Origin: Syngnathus acus
Lineage: Eukaryota > Chordata > Actinopteri > Syngnathiformes > Syngnathidae
Length of the DNA stretch: 64,000 nt
Direction: 5' to 3'
NCBI RefSeq assembly: GCF_901709675.1
Contig: NC_051088.1
Coordinates: 5,607,664-5,671,663, forward strand
Part shown: piece after piece, positions 14,259 to 26,200 of the stretch
Layout of the letters: each line of letters begins with the position of its first letter
Position numbering within the stretch: the stretch's first letter is position 1
Notes under the pieces: model-generated
Database searches by the model: none
Told to the model about the DNA's origin: nothing
Seen by the model: the letters and a program-made list of their open reading frames with translations, nothing else
Position numbers and translations under genes: made by a program

Positions 14259-15654
14259 GTTAAGCAAATAAGTTGGTTTGGTAATGTGTAGTTTCAGAAC
14301 TGAACTTGTTATAAGAATGGTACAGAAATAACAAAGTTAAATAGTGTGAATGTGAATGTTTTGCATGGCGAGACGGGTTGTTAGTAAATCATCTGCCATC
14401 TTTGTTAGTTCACTATTTTCTCTTATTGTTTTCGATTGCTGCATCAAAGCGTAATGTACGTATATTTTGTGAGAATGAAGCCACTGTGATAATTAGTGTT
14501 ATGGGAAATGCTTCAGGAAAGATTGACAACTTCACAGCTACTTTCTTCCATAAGGCTATGTTTGTTCTGGTGAGTTTAAAACAAAATATGCCGCACATCA
14601 TGAGAGACGCCAAAAACAACAGCTACAACTCAACATAATTTTACATAATTTTAGGTTCGTTTCACTCTTAAGTCCTCAACAACTAAGAAGAAGAGCATCA
14701 AGCCAATGAAATATTCAGTACTTTATTTCATTGGAATCATGTAAAGTATATCCTTGATTAATATTTGAGCGATATGCATTATGCATGCGAAGACCAAAGA
14801 GAGGTCAACGGTAGGGGAAAAAGGGATTCCTGAGTGTTTGACCCCTTGGAAGATAGCTCAGTCACTTGGTGCAAACAATTGACTGATTGCTTTTAAAACC
14901 TTTTAAATTATAAGGTAAATTATAAGGTAAACAATAACAACAAAAAAGTCAATACCATCAATACATTTTCTCCTTAAAAATAATATAATTAGTTTCTTAA
15001 CATGAAATTAAGGACCATTAGTAAATAACAAAGCCTTAACAAGATAAAACCTTTAGATAAAGTTACTCTAGCTGTTATCCGAGGAACTAATTCATTTGTT
15101 TGGTTCTCAATTTGGAATTCAATTCACATGTATGCATTTGATTTGCACACCCCATAGATATTCAGCATTAAAAAAATTTAATGTTTTGTGACATTTGTCT
15201 CAAATTATTAATACTCTGCTTTTCCCCACACTTTTTGAGCTTTAGCCAACTCCTTTGAAGCAGTACTAAGTGCAATAACTTTATTCTGTCTAATAGGGGT
15301 GATGTCAAGACACCGTTACGTACAAAAAGATGTATAAATATCCATATTGTTGATGTGGTATTTCTGTGTGGAAGTGACAAACCACTAATGAGTCAAATCT
15401 AACCTTTTACAACAAAGGTGAGCAGGAATGTACCATATATGCTGCTTACTTTTTGTTGTGATACTGCTGTAGATTTACATATTTATGAAAAAATATTATA
15501 GAAGTAAACTATTTAAATCTTACATGTTTGCTCGTTGACACTTTCTCTTGGTACTCCAACTTTCTGCGACATGCTGAAAATATAGGTTAATTGAATACCA
15601 CTGCAATGGGAGTGTGAATGTTGTTTTTTGCCCTTATGTGCTCTGTAATTGGTA

Positions 15655-15722
15655 TTATAGGCTCCAGCTCACTCGCAACCCCCACAAGGACAAGTGATGT
15701 AGAAAATGGGTGAATCGATGAA
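15655..15722 (+). mobile_element. old SINE remnant beside a young one
   Basis: Plus-strand 3' remnant (ataggctccagctcactcgc, ggacaagtgatgtagaaaat, gggtgaatcg). The recent copy at 15744 inserted close to it in the opposite orientation. Confidence 0.45.
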
Positions 15723-15743
15723 CTAATTATACAACTTGGTACA

Positions 15744-16110
15744 TCCATCCATCCATCCATTTTCTGAACCGCTTAGTCCCCACGGGGGTCGCGGGAGTGC
15801 TGGAGCCTATCCCAGCCGTCATCGGGCAGTAGGCGGGGGACACCCTGAACCGGTTGCCAGCCAATCGCAGGGCACACAGAGACAAACAACCATTTGCACT
15901 CGCACTCACACCTAGGGACAATTTGGAGTCTTCAATCGGCCTACCAAGCATGTTTTTGGGATGTGGGAGGAAACCGGAGTGCCCGGAGAAAACCCACGCG
16001 GGCCCGGGGAGAACATGCAAACTCCACACAGGGAGGGCCGGAGGTGGAATCGAACCCGCACCCTCCTAACTGTGAGGCGGACGTGCTACCCAGTGCGCCA
16101 CCGAGCCGCC
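15744..16110 (-). mobile_element. full-length tRNA-headed SINE, recent insertion
   Basis: On the minus strand it starts with a tRNA-like head (ggcggctcggtggcgcactg) containing a B-box-like ggttcgattcc, then a conserved body, and ends in a (GGAT)n-type tail. The 12-bp duplication caacttggtaca flanks it at 15732-15743 and 16111-16122. It has the same length (367 bp) as the copy at 31624-31990 and is nearly identical to it, so both moved recently. It lies just downstream of chl1. Confidence 0.85.
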
Positions 16111-16196
16111 CAACTTGGTACAGCATTTCTTAAATTGCAAAAAAGACGACAGAAGAATATTCTTAATCTAAAATATACAGGGCGGATATGATGGAC

Positions 16197-16295
16197 TTTA
16201 ATGTCTGCATTTGAATGTGTGTTGACTCTGAGCCCCATGTAAAAACACAGAATGTATGAACAAAATGTAATTGACAGGTAAAAAAGTTCTTTAAT
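16197..16295 (-). terminator. possible chl1 polyadenylation hexamers
   Basis: Reading the minus strand after the stop codon, two ATTAAA hexamers occur at 16290-16295 and 16197-16202, about 200 and 290 bases downstream of the stop. No canonical AATAAA occurs before the SINE at 15744-16110. CHL1 3' untranslated regions are often long, so the true site may lie further downstream. This is a motif match only. Confidence 0.22.
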
Positions 16296-16493
16296 TATCA
16301 TAATAAAATCCTCAGTTCAATTATTCGGTTCATTGCCTTACAGTATGTACAAAAAACACTTGTCTTTACAGTTTCTTGGCAAGATTAGTTATAAAAGACA
16401 TTTCTATTGCTTCAGATTTGAGCTATGTGTGCTATATATAAATGTAGCCAAATATAGAGAATTTCTTGTCAGAATTTGAAAGGAAGCTTGGCA

Positions 16494-16704
16494 TTATGTA
16501 GTGACAGGGCCGAATCCATTGGCCTCGGTGACAGATCCTCCTTGTTTGTGTCCTGAATATTCCCCGATAAAGGAGCCGTCCTCGCTGAATTCCCCTCCAC
16601 CGTCGGCGTAGTCGACCAGGCTGTCTCTGCTGACGCTGTCCCCGACCGCATCATCACCGTTCAGGGAACACAAGCTGCCCCTCAGTGGCTTTTCATCACT
16701 GTCA
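16494..16704 (-). CDS. chl1: chl1 coding exon 27: ankyrin-binding tail and stop
   Basis: Encodes residues 1186-1254 and the TAA stop at 16494-16496. It begins [16 protein letters not shown], continues [15 protein letters not shown] and [13 protein letters not shown], and ends [20 protein letters not shown] and EDGSFIG are strongly conserved in the L1 family. The ankyrin motif, FIGQY in most family members and FIGAY in mammalian CHL1, is FIGEY here (residues about 1230-1234). Acceptor gttgatgccag. A 6.7-kb intron precedes it. Confidence 0.95.
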
Positions 16705-17128
16705 CTGGCATCAACAACAGACCGGGGTCAGTAGCGAATGCATATACAAAGACATCGTAGAGCACACAACAAAGCAAGCTTCACGTACGACCTGCGGCGA
16801 CTTCTTTACTCTATAAGCAAATACACAATGTCACACAGAGCAAAAACTGAAGCAAATCATGAGCAGACTATCAAATGTTTGGCCACAGAAACAGCGGCCT
16901 CAACTCACAAGGCAAGTTCTTATGCTTTCAATGCACCAGTACGGGTTGCGGGCTGGGTGCAGATGCAACGGGCTGCATGGCACAAAGGAGGTGGCGAGGG
17001 CTTGCTACAATCACTTCACTAATTGCTAATTGCCATGGCTCCAGGACCAAAGGCAATTTCAAATCTCTTTAGAGCCCGTGATGGAAATTGCAAGAGTCTC
17101 GCTCATTCCAAACCCTGGAAAAACGAAA

Positions 17129-17222
<94 letters not shown>

Positions 17223-20200
17223 AGGGTTGGTGTTGAAGGCTGAGATTGAGAAAGAGAGAGGAATAAGGAAGGGGTTGGCAGAGAGAAGTGGGGGCATATA
17301 CAATTCCAGACAAACAGCCTGTCATTCCCGGTATTCCCAAGGGGTGCACACCAGGGCCGAGGAGATTAGATGCCAATTTAAGAGCAGGCAACCGGCCAAG
17401 TTGGCCGGTGTCTCACGACAAGACGGGAGGTCACCTCAAAACAGGAGATTTCTCCCTTGCTGTCTTGCTTTCTAATTCCCTAAACCACCGTCCTTTGATT
17501 TAGCATTCACAACACAAAGCAGTTACGTATGTGCAGAGGTGGCTGCATCTTCTCTTAGGGAGGTGCAAGATGACTTTAAAGGAGGTGCAGTCTCTTAAGA
17601 ATGATGAAGAGAAATAGACTTAAACCTGCCCTTAGCACGTAACATTAAACGTAAAGTGTTTTTGTGATTCTGAAAAGCGCTACTTATTATTAACAGGCAA
17701 GATGCATTGGTTTTAAGTTCAGGCAGTGAGATCGCACCCTCCACGAGATCCAAAAATCAGGCTGATTTTAACATTCGACACCAGCAGAATAATTAAATAC
17801 TATGTTCGGAAAGTAATGCACAAAGTAACACTGTGCATGGTGCGCAGTGGTGATTCCACAGGAAATGATAATTTAAGAAAATGACGACTTGAAATCTCAC
17901 AAAATGTGCTTTACACTGTTATTACCGTAATTTCGTAAATCCATTTTAAAGTAGACCACTCGTGTGAAAGATTTGAAACATTTATGTCAAACACAAGGAT
18001 TTCGAACAAATGTGAATTCATTCAAATCTACAAATGTCTGTTTTTTATTCTTATTTTTGGCAAAGTGCATTCAAAACAGAAAGCAGCTGCAATGATCAAA
18101 CAGTCACATCAAGTACTTATAGAAAGAATTGTCCCTCGATATACGCCACACCTTTGTCCAACACATTTGGAGCACAAAGACCCACGTTACAATTTCAAAG
18201 GTCTCCTTCACGAGGACTTTTAATAAGCAGTCTTATCTCTCCTTTTCTATTCTATTCCATTAGGCAGTTTTACCATGCAGGCCACACGCGGTCCACATTT
18301 CAGCTCTTATCAAACCTCCTTTGGCTGATGATTGTTGTGCGGTGAAGATAAGTGTCTGCTATCGAAAAGTGGTGTAATGCCATGGACGCCGCTGCCCGCC
18401 CACCGTGACTTTGAATGCGCTGATGAAAAAAAAAAGAAAAAAAGGAGGTAAAAAAAGAAAGGCTCAATGCTTTTGTGTTGCGGCTCCTTCGGGATGTTCG
18501 CTCTAAGTTGGCCTCAGCTGGTGGGGCAACAAAGCTTTCCTGCGGCCCCCTCTCACAAGAAGCTGGATGATGGAGTGGAGCCACATCACCGGGCCCAGAG
18601 TAATTACTTTTGTCTGGCCATTGACCTGTACTGACTTGGTTTCAGGGTAGCACAGAAACATCAGATCCAAGGAGGAGGTTTCAGGTGTCCTATCCACAGG
18701 TTTGATTAAGTTTTAAAGTGTTTTCACACTTCAAGTCTTTTCATACTGTCTTGGAAAACTCCAAAGAATCAGTAAGCATTCTCTGACAAGTCAAATATAT
18801 GACTAATATTAGCAACATGCCCACAGCGGTTTGCTTTGCCCATGCATTGGAAACACAAAGATCCACTCTGGCTTCTTTCCATTGTGCACCTTTCAGGTTT
18901 GCTACAAGTGCCACAGGTCAATATTGCGCCCTCTAAAGGTTACCTTATGCGATTGTTTTGCAGTCGAATGACATAAAAATAAATCATCCATCCATGAATC
19001 TTGTTCAGATTCTGTGAATGTTTCTAAACTTAACCAACCAGGCATTCTTGGAAGGATTATACTTATATTATACAAAAAGAGATTGAACAAGACTCAACGT
19101 GAAAACACCTTTAAGTGCACGCGCAAAAAACATAACCGTGAATGTAGTAAGCTACATTTTTTTGGAAGGCTCTGCTTTAAAAAAAAATCAGGAAAGTAGC
19201 TGAAGGTAAAAGAAAAACAAAAAAATGGAATCACACCCCTGTCTGCTCTCATGGGTGGAAGCAGATCCTGAGCCTTGGCACCTGCTGTTCCTGTACTGGA
19301 TAGCAGGGCAAAGCAGCAGTGGGCTGTCTCCTAAGAGAAATGGTCTGAGGCATAATTACCACTTGTCAGCTCTCCGGACACGTGGCAAAGCAGTGGGTGG
19401 CTTATTGCCTTCAGAGACTCAAAGGGCATAAGTGAGGCCCGGCTCCAGCTTTAAAGCCAGGAAACAACATCATAGGCAGGCTAAAGGCACTCTGGGGGGA
19501 TGGCAGTCAGAACAGCTTCATGAAACCAAGCATGAGAGGCATTCTAAACAGATAGGAGCAGTCTCACTTCTCCACTGAATTCCCAACACTCCCTCCAGCA
19601 ATACACTGGAGTTGAACAAATATTTATATATCCAAACCTTCAACATTTAAAAGAGCACGCTGCCATCATTTATAATGACGAGTGTTTTTATCTGAAGACT
19701 CAAATTCCTTAAAACAGTCATCAATGTGCAACGTAACCCATTTTCAAGTATTTACAGTGTGAAGTGCACACTTGGAAACGATTTAATAAACATGACGATA
19801 ATGATGATACCTTCAATGAATTTCTTTTTAGAATAACCCAAAGGGTTCAATGCATGCATGTTGTTGCCATGTTTATTCATGCAATCCAATGACATCCACC
19901 AAACATATCATATGTGCGGAATCAAATTCATCAAAGTCACATGACACCTGTGCTACAACTTTGAACTGTCACCCAATTTAGAATATGAACCCCATAAAAT
20001 GCTGACTATTGGAAGCTCTGTGGGCGTGTCAGAGGTGGCTGAAGCGGACTTGGTCCTAATCCAATGTGGTCCCATTGCTTCACAGGGACTATTATTACAG
20101 CTCAACAGTAGTTGGTGTCATACAATGACCTCCACCTGGGTGAAACCTCAGAGATGAAAACAATATCTAAAGCAAACCAAAGTGTGTTGGAGCCATATCA

Positions 20201-23200
20201 GCATGTGCACAGCAGTGAGTGAGTCAGAGCTATTGGCCAGCATCACTTTCATGCCTGCAACTTGCTGGGCTGCAGAGAAACCTTCTTATCACATCTTGGA
20301 GGTACAGCGCATGAACAGTTTGGAGACACCCAAGACAACATGTTTCTTCCTGTTGAATAATTGTCCTGGCAGGCATCACAGGAATGCAATTGGCAGTCGG
20401 CATGCAATTGTGACTCACTATGTTCAGAACGGAAGAAGGCAGAAAGGGCTATTTTAGGTGATTTCTTTTGTTTGTGTACAAACAAAAACATCATTGTCAC
20501 AAAAACAGCAAGCAGTGATCTCAAGAAAACCAGGATTCAATTGATTCTCCTTTCTTTCAGCATCACAACAAAAAAAGCCACCGAACAATGACAGTCCAGA
20601 AAGTTATGAATTTAAGATATGAAAAGTTTAATTTTTATGTAGAAACATATTTTTTAAAGGACAATTGGCCTTTTAATTGTTACCTTCCAGTATAGCTTGT
20701 GTCACTGGGTGCCTATTCAGTGTGTAATTCAACCACCAAGTAAATTTTCGCTCGCTGCATTTTCCTGCCAATGTGTTTATTCGCATTACAAGTTCACGTA
20801 AAATGTGCTGTAATTCTTATTCTATTTGTATTTTGACCAAAGAACGTCATACTTTTTATAAAGACACCGGTGAACTGCTTTAAATTGTGGAAAAAGTCTT
20901 AATCTACAGCAAATCATTTGTTATGTTTGATGCGTACAGTGAGCCATTGTATACAATTGATTGGTTGATTGATTGATTGATTTTTGATTGATTCAATGAA
21001 GCCTCCACACAGCTAAATTGGCAGTGTTAATTCAACAACTACAGAGTTAAATGTAACACTTCAAAAGTGTCTTTACAGATTCACACTAAATCGAGAAATG
21101 GTGCCAAATATACAGTAGCGAAATCATCACTGACGTTTATTGGAAAATATCACAATTTACTTTTAGAATCAACTCTCACTGCAACACTCACACTCACTGC
21201 TGTACTTAAATTAACCTTAACAAGGGTTTACTTTAATGAACTAAAAAGTTGTATTATCAACACTAACAATCTAACATTTCTGATTTTGCTGTGCAGGTAA
21301 ATGTTTTTACACCGGCCCAATCCCTACAAGCAATAATAAACCAAAAAGAGCCATATCTTTGTCTTTAAACAACATCCGTCCCATTATGTTTTTCACTGTA
21401 CATGGCTAAAAGATAAATAGTTAAGACACGGTCATTGGCTGCTGCCATCCAAAGCTGAATAGTATCAAATCATCCAATGCAACAGCCAAGTTAACCCTCC
21501 GCCCACTCATCTCGAGCCCCATGGGGCAAAGAGAGTACTGCTGTGGAAGTCTTGAGCACTTGAATATGTGATTTCAGTCAGTGTGACTCATTGATCCTTT
21601 TCTGCCTCTGGACTACACAGGTTAGAATCTCTGACCCCTGCCTGTGGCTTTGAAACATTAAGTGGCCTCACTGGGCTGTGTATTGACAAGTAAATGGTGC
21701 TGTAAATGGTGCTGAAAGAGGAGATGGGTTTATTCTGGTGCCATTTTCCTCATATTTTTCCCTCTCTATCGCCTTACACATACATGACCGTGCCACATAG
21801 AATGATAGAATTGATAGTAGTGCAGTTATAGAAAATGACCTGGAATTGCATCCACTGCCCAAAACATCTATTTTCATAAAAAGCACATACGAGTTTGGAC
21901 ATAAGAACAGACATATTCTCATTTTCGTGCTCGTGCAAGCATCCTTTGGTGTGTTTGGGAATTTAGCAGCTCACACTGCACCATACTGGGTATTTCAGTG
22001 GACTGTGGCCTTTTTCTTTTGTAATAAGGCCATGGCGCACCTGACCTTAGACCAGCTGAAAACCGGTCAAAGTTGTGGCACAGGAGGTGTAATGCGATTT
22101 TGGTGAATGTGACAGAAGTGCAGGTGATTCTGAGCATTGAAGCATGAAATTATGATGCAAAAACACTTTTTTATATTGTATTTAATTATGTTATACTGTA
22201 TTTTTTGAAGGACAAGACCACAATGATGGTATTTTATGTGGGCTGGAAGGTTTCATGGTATTTGCATTGATTCCAATGGGGCAAAATGATTTAAGATGTG
22301 TTTAAAATTATGCGCATGGCGTCATGGCTCATCAGTCGGAGCACCACTGCATTTTTCATACATGTCTCGTATTAAATCTCTTTGCGTTGCTTAGATGAAG
22401 TGTCCCTGTCAATACTCAGTTCAAATGATAGCGCAGCATAAAGTAAGAGGCACAAAAACACATACATGCATATTTAAACCACTGCAATAAACAAACTACT
22501 GATGCCCCAAGCAATACACAAACTACACACAAGCTTATGTTTAGTCCAATTCAAAAGGCTCTGTATCTGACTAAAGGGAGCACAACACATTTACTAGGTC
22601 CTAGTTCAACTAATTTCATCTACTCTGTGTGATTACCTAGCCAATTTCATGATGGAAAGTTGAAAAGTGTCTTCTAGGCTCATCCTCGTAAAGCTCGTGA
22701 GCGGAAGGTTTGCTTTTTGGATAGGAAGAAAGAAATGACAGTAAAAGGAAATTGAAAGTGTGTTCAACATGTAGCTTTTTCATTACACACAATCAGAGCC
22801 GGCCTTACCCACTATGGTCCACAAGGTGAGATATTATACAGTGGTCCCCTTCTATCTGTGACTTTAATATATAGGACGATGTCACCCAATTTAGAATATG
22901 ATTTAAGAATAATTCAATATTGGTAATTTAAAATATAAACATGAAAACCCTGATAAATACAGGTTGCCTATTATGCATGTTCTGCTTCCGCAATGTCAAA
23001 GACTGACGCCATCTAACAAAATACCAAAAGGAAGAAAACTCCACCCATGCACACAGTAAAGAGTGCACTTTGCCTTCGACTTGGGTCGGGGTGGGGGCTA
23101 ATGGGGGGCACAGAAAAAGACGCCATCAACTTAGTACACTGTGCTAAATGATCTTATTTTCTCCTGTCGGATTTGTTTTCTTCCCTGTGCCCCATGATTG

Positions 23201-26200
23201 ACATGATTACAAAGTTCTCTGGTGTCATATCAATAAATGTGCCCCTCCCCTTACAGAGAAGATTTGAATATTAGCTTATTCCTTTGAAAACGTTAAGCAA
23301 TACATAACTCATTTAAATATGATTGAATCTTTTTTTTTCTCGATTTTGTGATGCCCCCCTCAAAGCACCCTTACCATTTGCCTTTATTGCCTAATGGGCT
23401 CTGCACACATTGATCAATGGACGGTTCCTTAAAATGAAATGCTGCAGCTTACCTGTATTCACAGAAGGTGTCATTATTCATGGGTTGTGACTCCTCATCA
23501 GGGTGGTCTTCCTTCTCTTTCACTGCAAAAACAATTGGGGCATTTTGGCTATTAGACATGATTTTGTTTTGTCTGGACAGACCTTAGCCACAATTTGCAC
23601 ACCTACAATAATATAATTGTTAGGTTTCCTGTGTGTGCCCGCAGAAGGATAGCTAAAACTGTAATAAAACAGTTTGGTGCTGCACCTAATGATTATTTTA
23701 ATAATCGATCAATATGTTTATTATTTTGGCAATTAAAAAACAACATTTCAGACAATGGACAAAATTCAAAGCAGATGTTTCCAAATGTTTCGTTTTGATG
23801 CAACACAAAGCGTTAGCCTTCTTTCATATTGGACTGGAGAAATTGTATAATATTTATTATTGAAAAGCTTAAATTCTGAGAATTTAGACCGTTCTAAACC
23901 AATCAAGGTCTCTTTTTATTATATTATCAAAAATAGTTATCAATTAATTTGATAGGCGATTAGCACCTCTAAAATATTTTGTTGGTTTTCTGCCAGGCAA
24001 AGCTTGCAAAAAACCTAAAGCGCCACTTAACATCCAAGCTGCAATAATGCAAAATCAACACGGAAACATTTGAGTGCATGCCAGAATTCAATTTCAAAAG
24101 ACAGGAGTGAAAACCAGAGGCGTAGCCAGGAATTTTTCCAGTAGGGGCGCACGCCCACAGGAAATAAAATCGAACATCACCCACGCCGTTCGCTGATCGC
24201 TAAAACAACGTCCGGGAGGCAAACGGTGAATGGATAACATCGCGCACATAGAATAGCGCAAGCACATTCGCGCAAGACCGAAAGAAAAAAACGGCATGAA
24301 AATGAAGAATCGAAAAAGCTCGATTTTCTTTTTTTTTTTTTTTTTTCTTTTTTTTTTCAACCGGGGCGCAGGGAGTCCTAATCGCCCCGGCTTGGCTACG
24401 CCTCTGGTGAAAACAAACAAATGATTTGTGTAAACATTCTATCAAGTGTGAGTACGAAGAGCTTCTATTCCTTACTTTTTATCTATTCTTGCCTTGAAAT
24501 TGAACTGAGCAGAGTAAAAAAAACATTGTTATATAAAGAAATGGGTGGAAAAGAAATGGGAGGTCCAAAAGTGCTTGTGAAATTTTTCAAGACTTGTCAA
24601 AAGCTACCCACGCTGAGGTGGGTTGCAAGGGAGAAGACAGCTTGTGAGGAAATAAAGTACATGTGAGGAGAATGAGTATTTCTCTTCTATGAAGAAGCAC
24701 AGAAGCCCAGCGGGTGCACAAGCACAGGTGAGAAGTTGGAACTGCCTCATCCACCTTGACAGGATTTTTTTTATTCAGAAGAAAGACTTTACACGGGCAT
24801 GCAAAACATTTTTCACATGCTTTAGCAAGCTTGTCAGACCCTACTGTGCTGGAAATTTGGTAGGAACTCACTAACACTTTGTATTGCATAGAGAAGTGAC
24901 AGAAGCTACCTCATTAATTAAAGCTTCCTCACCCTAAGCTCGTAATTACAGGTTCAGGGAAGACACACTTAACACTTAAAATCCTTTTTAAGGCTAATTC
25001 AAGACTTGCTTTTTAATAGGTGGTACAGGAATATGAGGAAAAAAAAACATCTCATTTATTTTGTTCATTCTGTGCATTACCTTTGTGTATAAGCTTTCAG
25101 CTATGGGTCTTTTTTTAGTTCTATTATTATTGTTCCCATGTTCTTCTATTATTATGAAAGAATTTACGGAAAAAAATTACACCTGATGTTAAGCTACTTT
25201 ATATTGTCCGTCTCACCCTACTTTAGTTTGGATTCAGGATTTGCGTTCCACTACTGGACTAGTTGGAACTCCAAGTTTCTTTAACTTCCATACTAGTATT
25301 CCAGTCGTCCTACAAAATCTTCAGGACAGAGAAAAGAGTTGAATTCTGTCATGATCACTTTATTCCCCGCAGTCAGGCCTGATAAGATTATTATGCAGAC
25401 ATGGAACATGCATGCACTATGCAAAGAGTTTGGGTTTTTTAGGGTTGAGGCCCATTCTTTCAGGAGATCAACCAAAACCAAGGCCAAAAGTTGATGTACA
25501 TCCAAACCAAGGGGGATGATGTATGTCAGTCAAGGTATCACTATTTTGGTTGACTTCCAAAAAAGACACAGGAGACCCTATAGCAAAACCCGTTGAAAGA
25601 CTAACTGACCTTTGTCCATGGCGAGCATGTCTTGTCTTCCAGGCGGCGGCGTACCTGCATACTTGCCACCTTGGTTCCTCCGCGTAAAGCACACGGTGAG
25701 GACAACGAGCGTGAAGAACGCTGCAGCACACATAGTCCCGATCAACCAGCCCTTGGTAGATATGTTTCTTTGACGGCCTGCCACGCCTGCAGACGACATC
25801 AAAGAAGCATTTAAAACGGCAGTTTATGAACGTTTATGTCAAAGGGGCAGCACGGATTCAAGCTGGAGAAGATGACACTTATTCCCTTGAGCAGGAACAC
25901 AGCCTGCACTAAGTGAATATCAAACTGTGCCAAAGCAGCAAAGTCGGCCCAATCCTAGTGTGGGGCCCGAAGCAAAATTCAATTTTGGTGCTATCTATTT
26001 CTGGCAATAATATTGATTATTGACCAGTCATTGATGAATATTAATAGATGATAATGCATATAATCAGTTGCAACCTTTTAATAATTACACGACAGGAAGA
26101 GATTGGGCTTGTTTCACACAATTGCCAAAGCATTGGAATACGGAATATCACCAATGACTACTAAAGGGAACAAAATGGTTTCAGTGTTAATTAAACCACT

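Larger units (their letters stand above)
1..16493. other. downstream non-coding region, no second gene seen
   Basis: I see no reading frame with recognisable protein similarity and no run of spliceable exons on either strand. The region holds the chl1 3' untranslated sequence at its right end, several SINE copies, a hAT-like MITE, an L2-like LINE 3' end, an unclassified dispersed repeat and microsatellites, each listed separately. The remainder is AT-rich sequence without visible structure. Confidence 0.7.

Noticed and set aside
15970-16110. Functional tRNA gene suggested by A- and B-box-like motifs in the SINE head
   Set aside because: The head cannot be folded convincingly into a full cloverleaf by eye and is repeated as part of the SINE; treated as SINE promoter.
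15727-16191. Open frames across 15.7-16.2 kb and 31.6-32.0 kb
   Set aside because: Identical frames occur at both sites because they lie in the same SINE; not protein genes.
19969-22900. Shared string cacccaatttagaatatga at about 19971 and 22880
   Set aside because: A short exact match without extended flanking similarity; may be a repeat remnant but cannot be supported.
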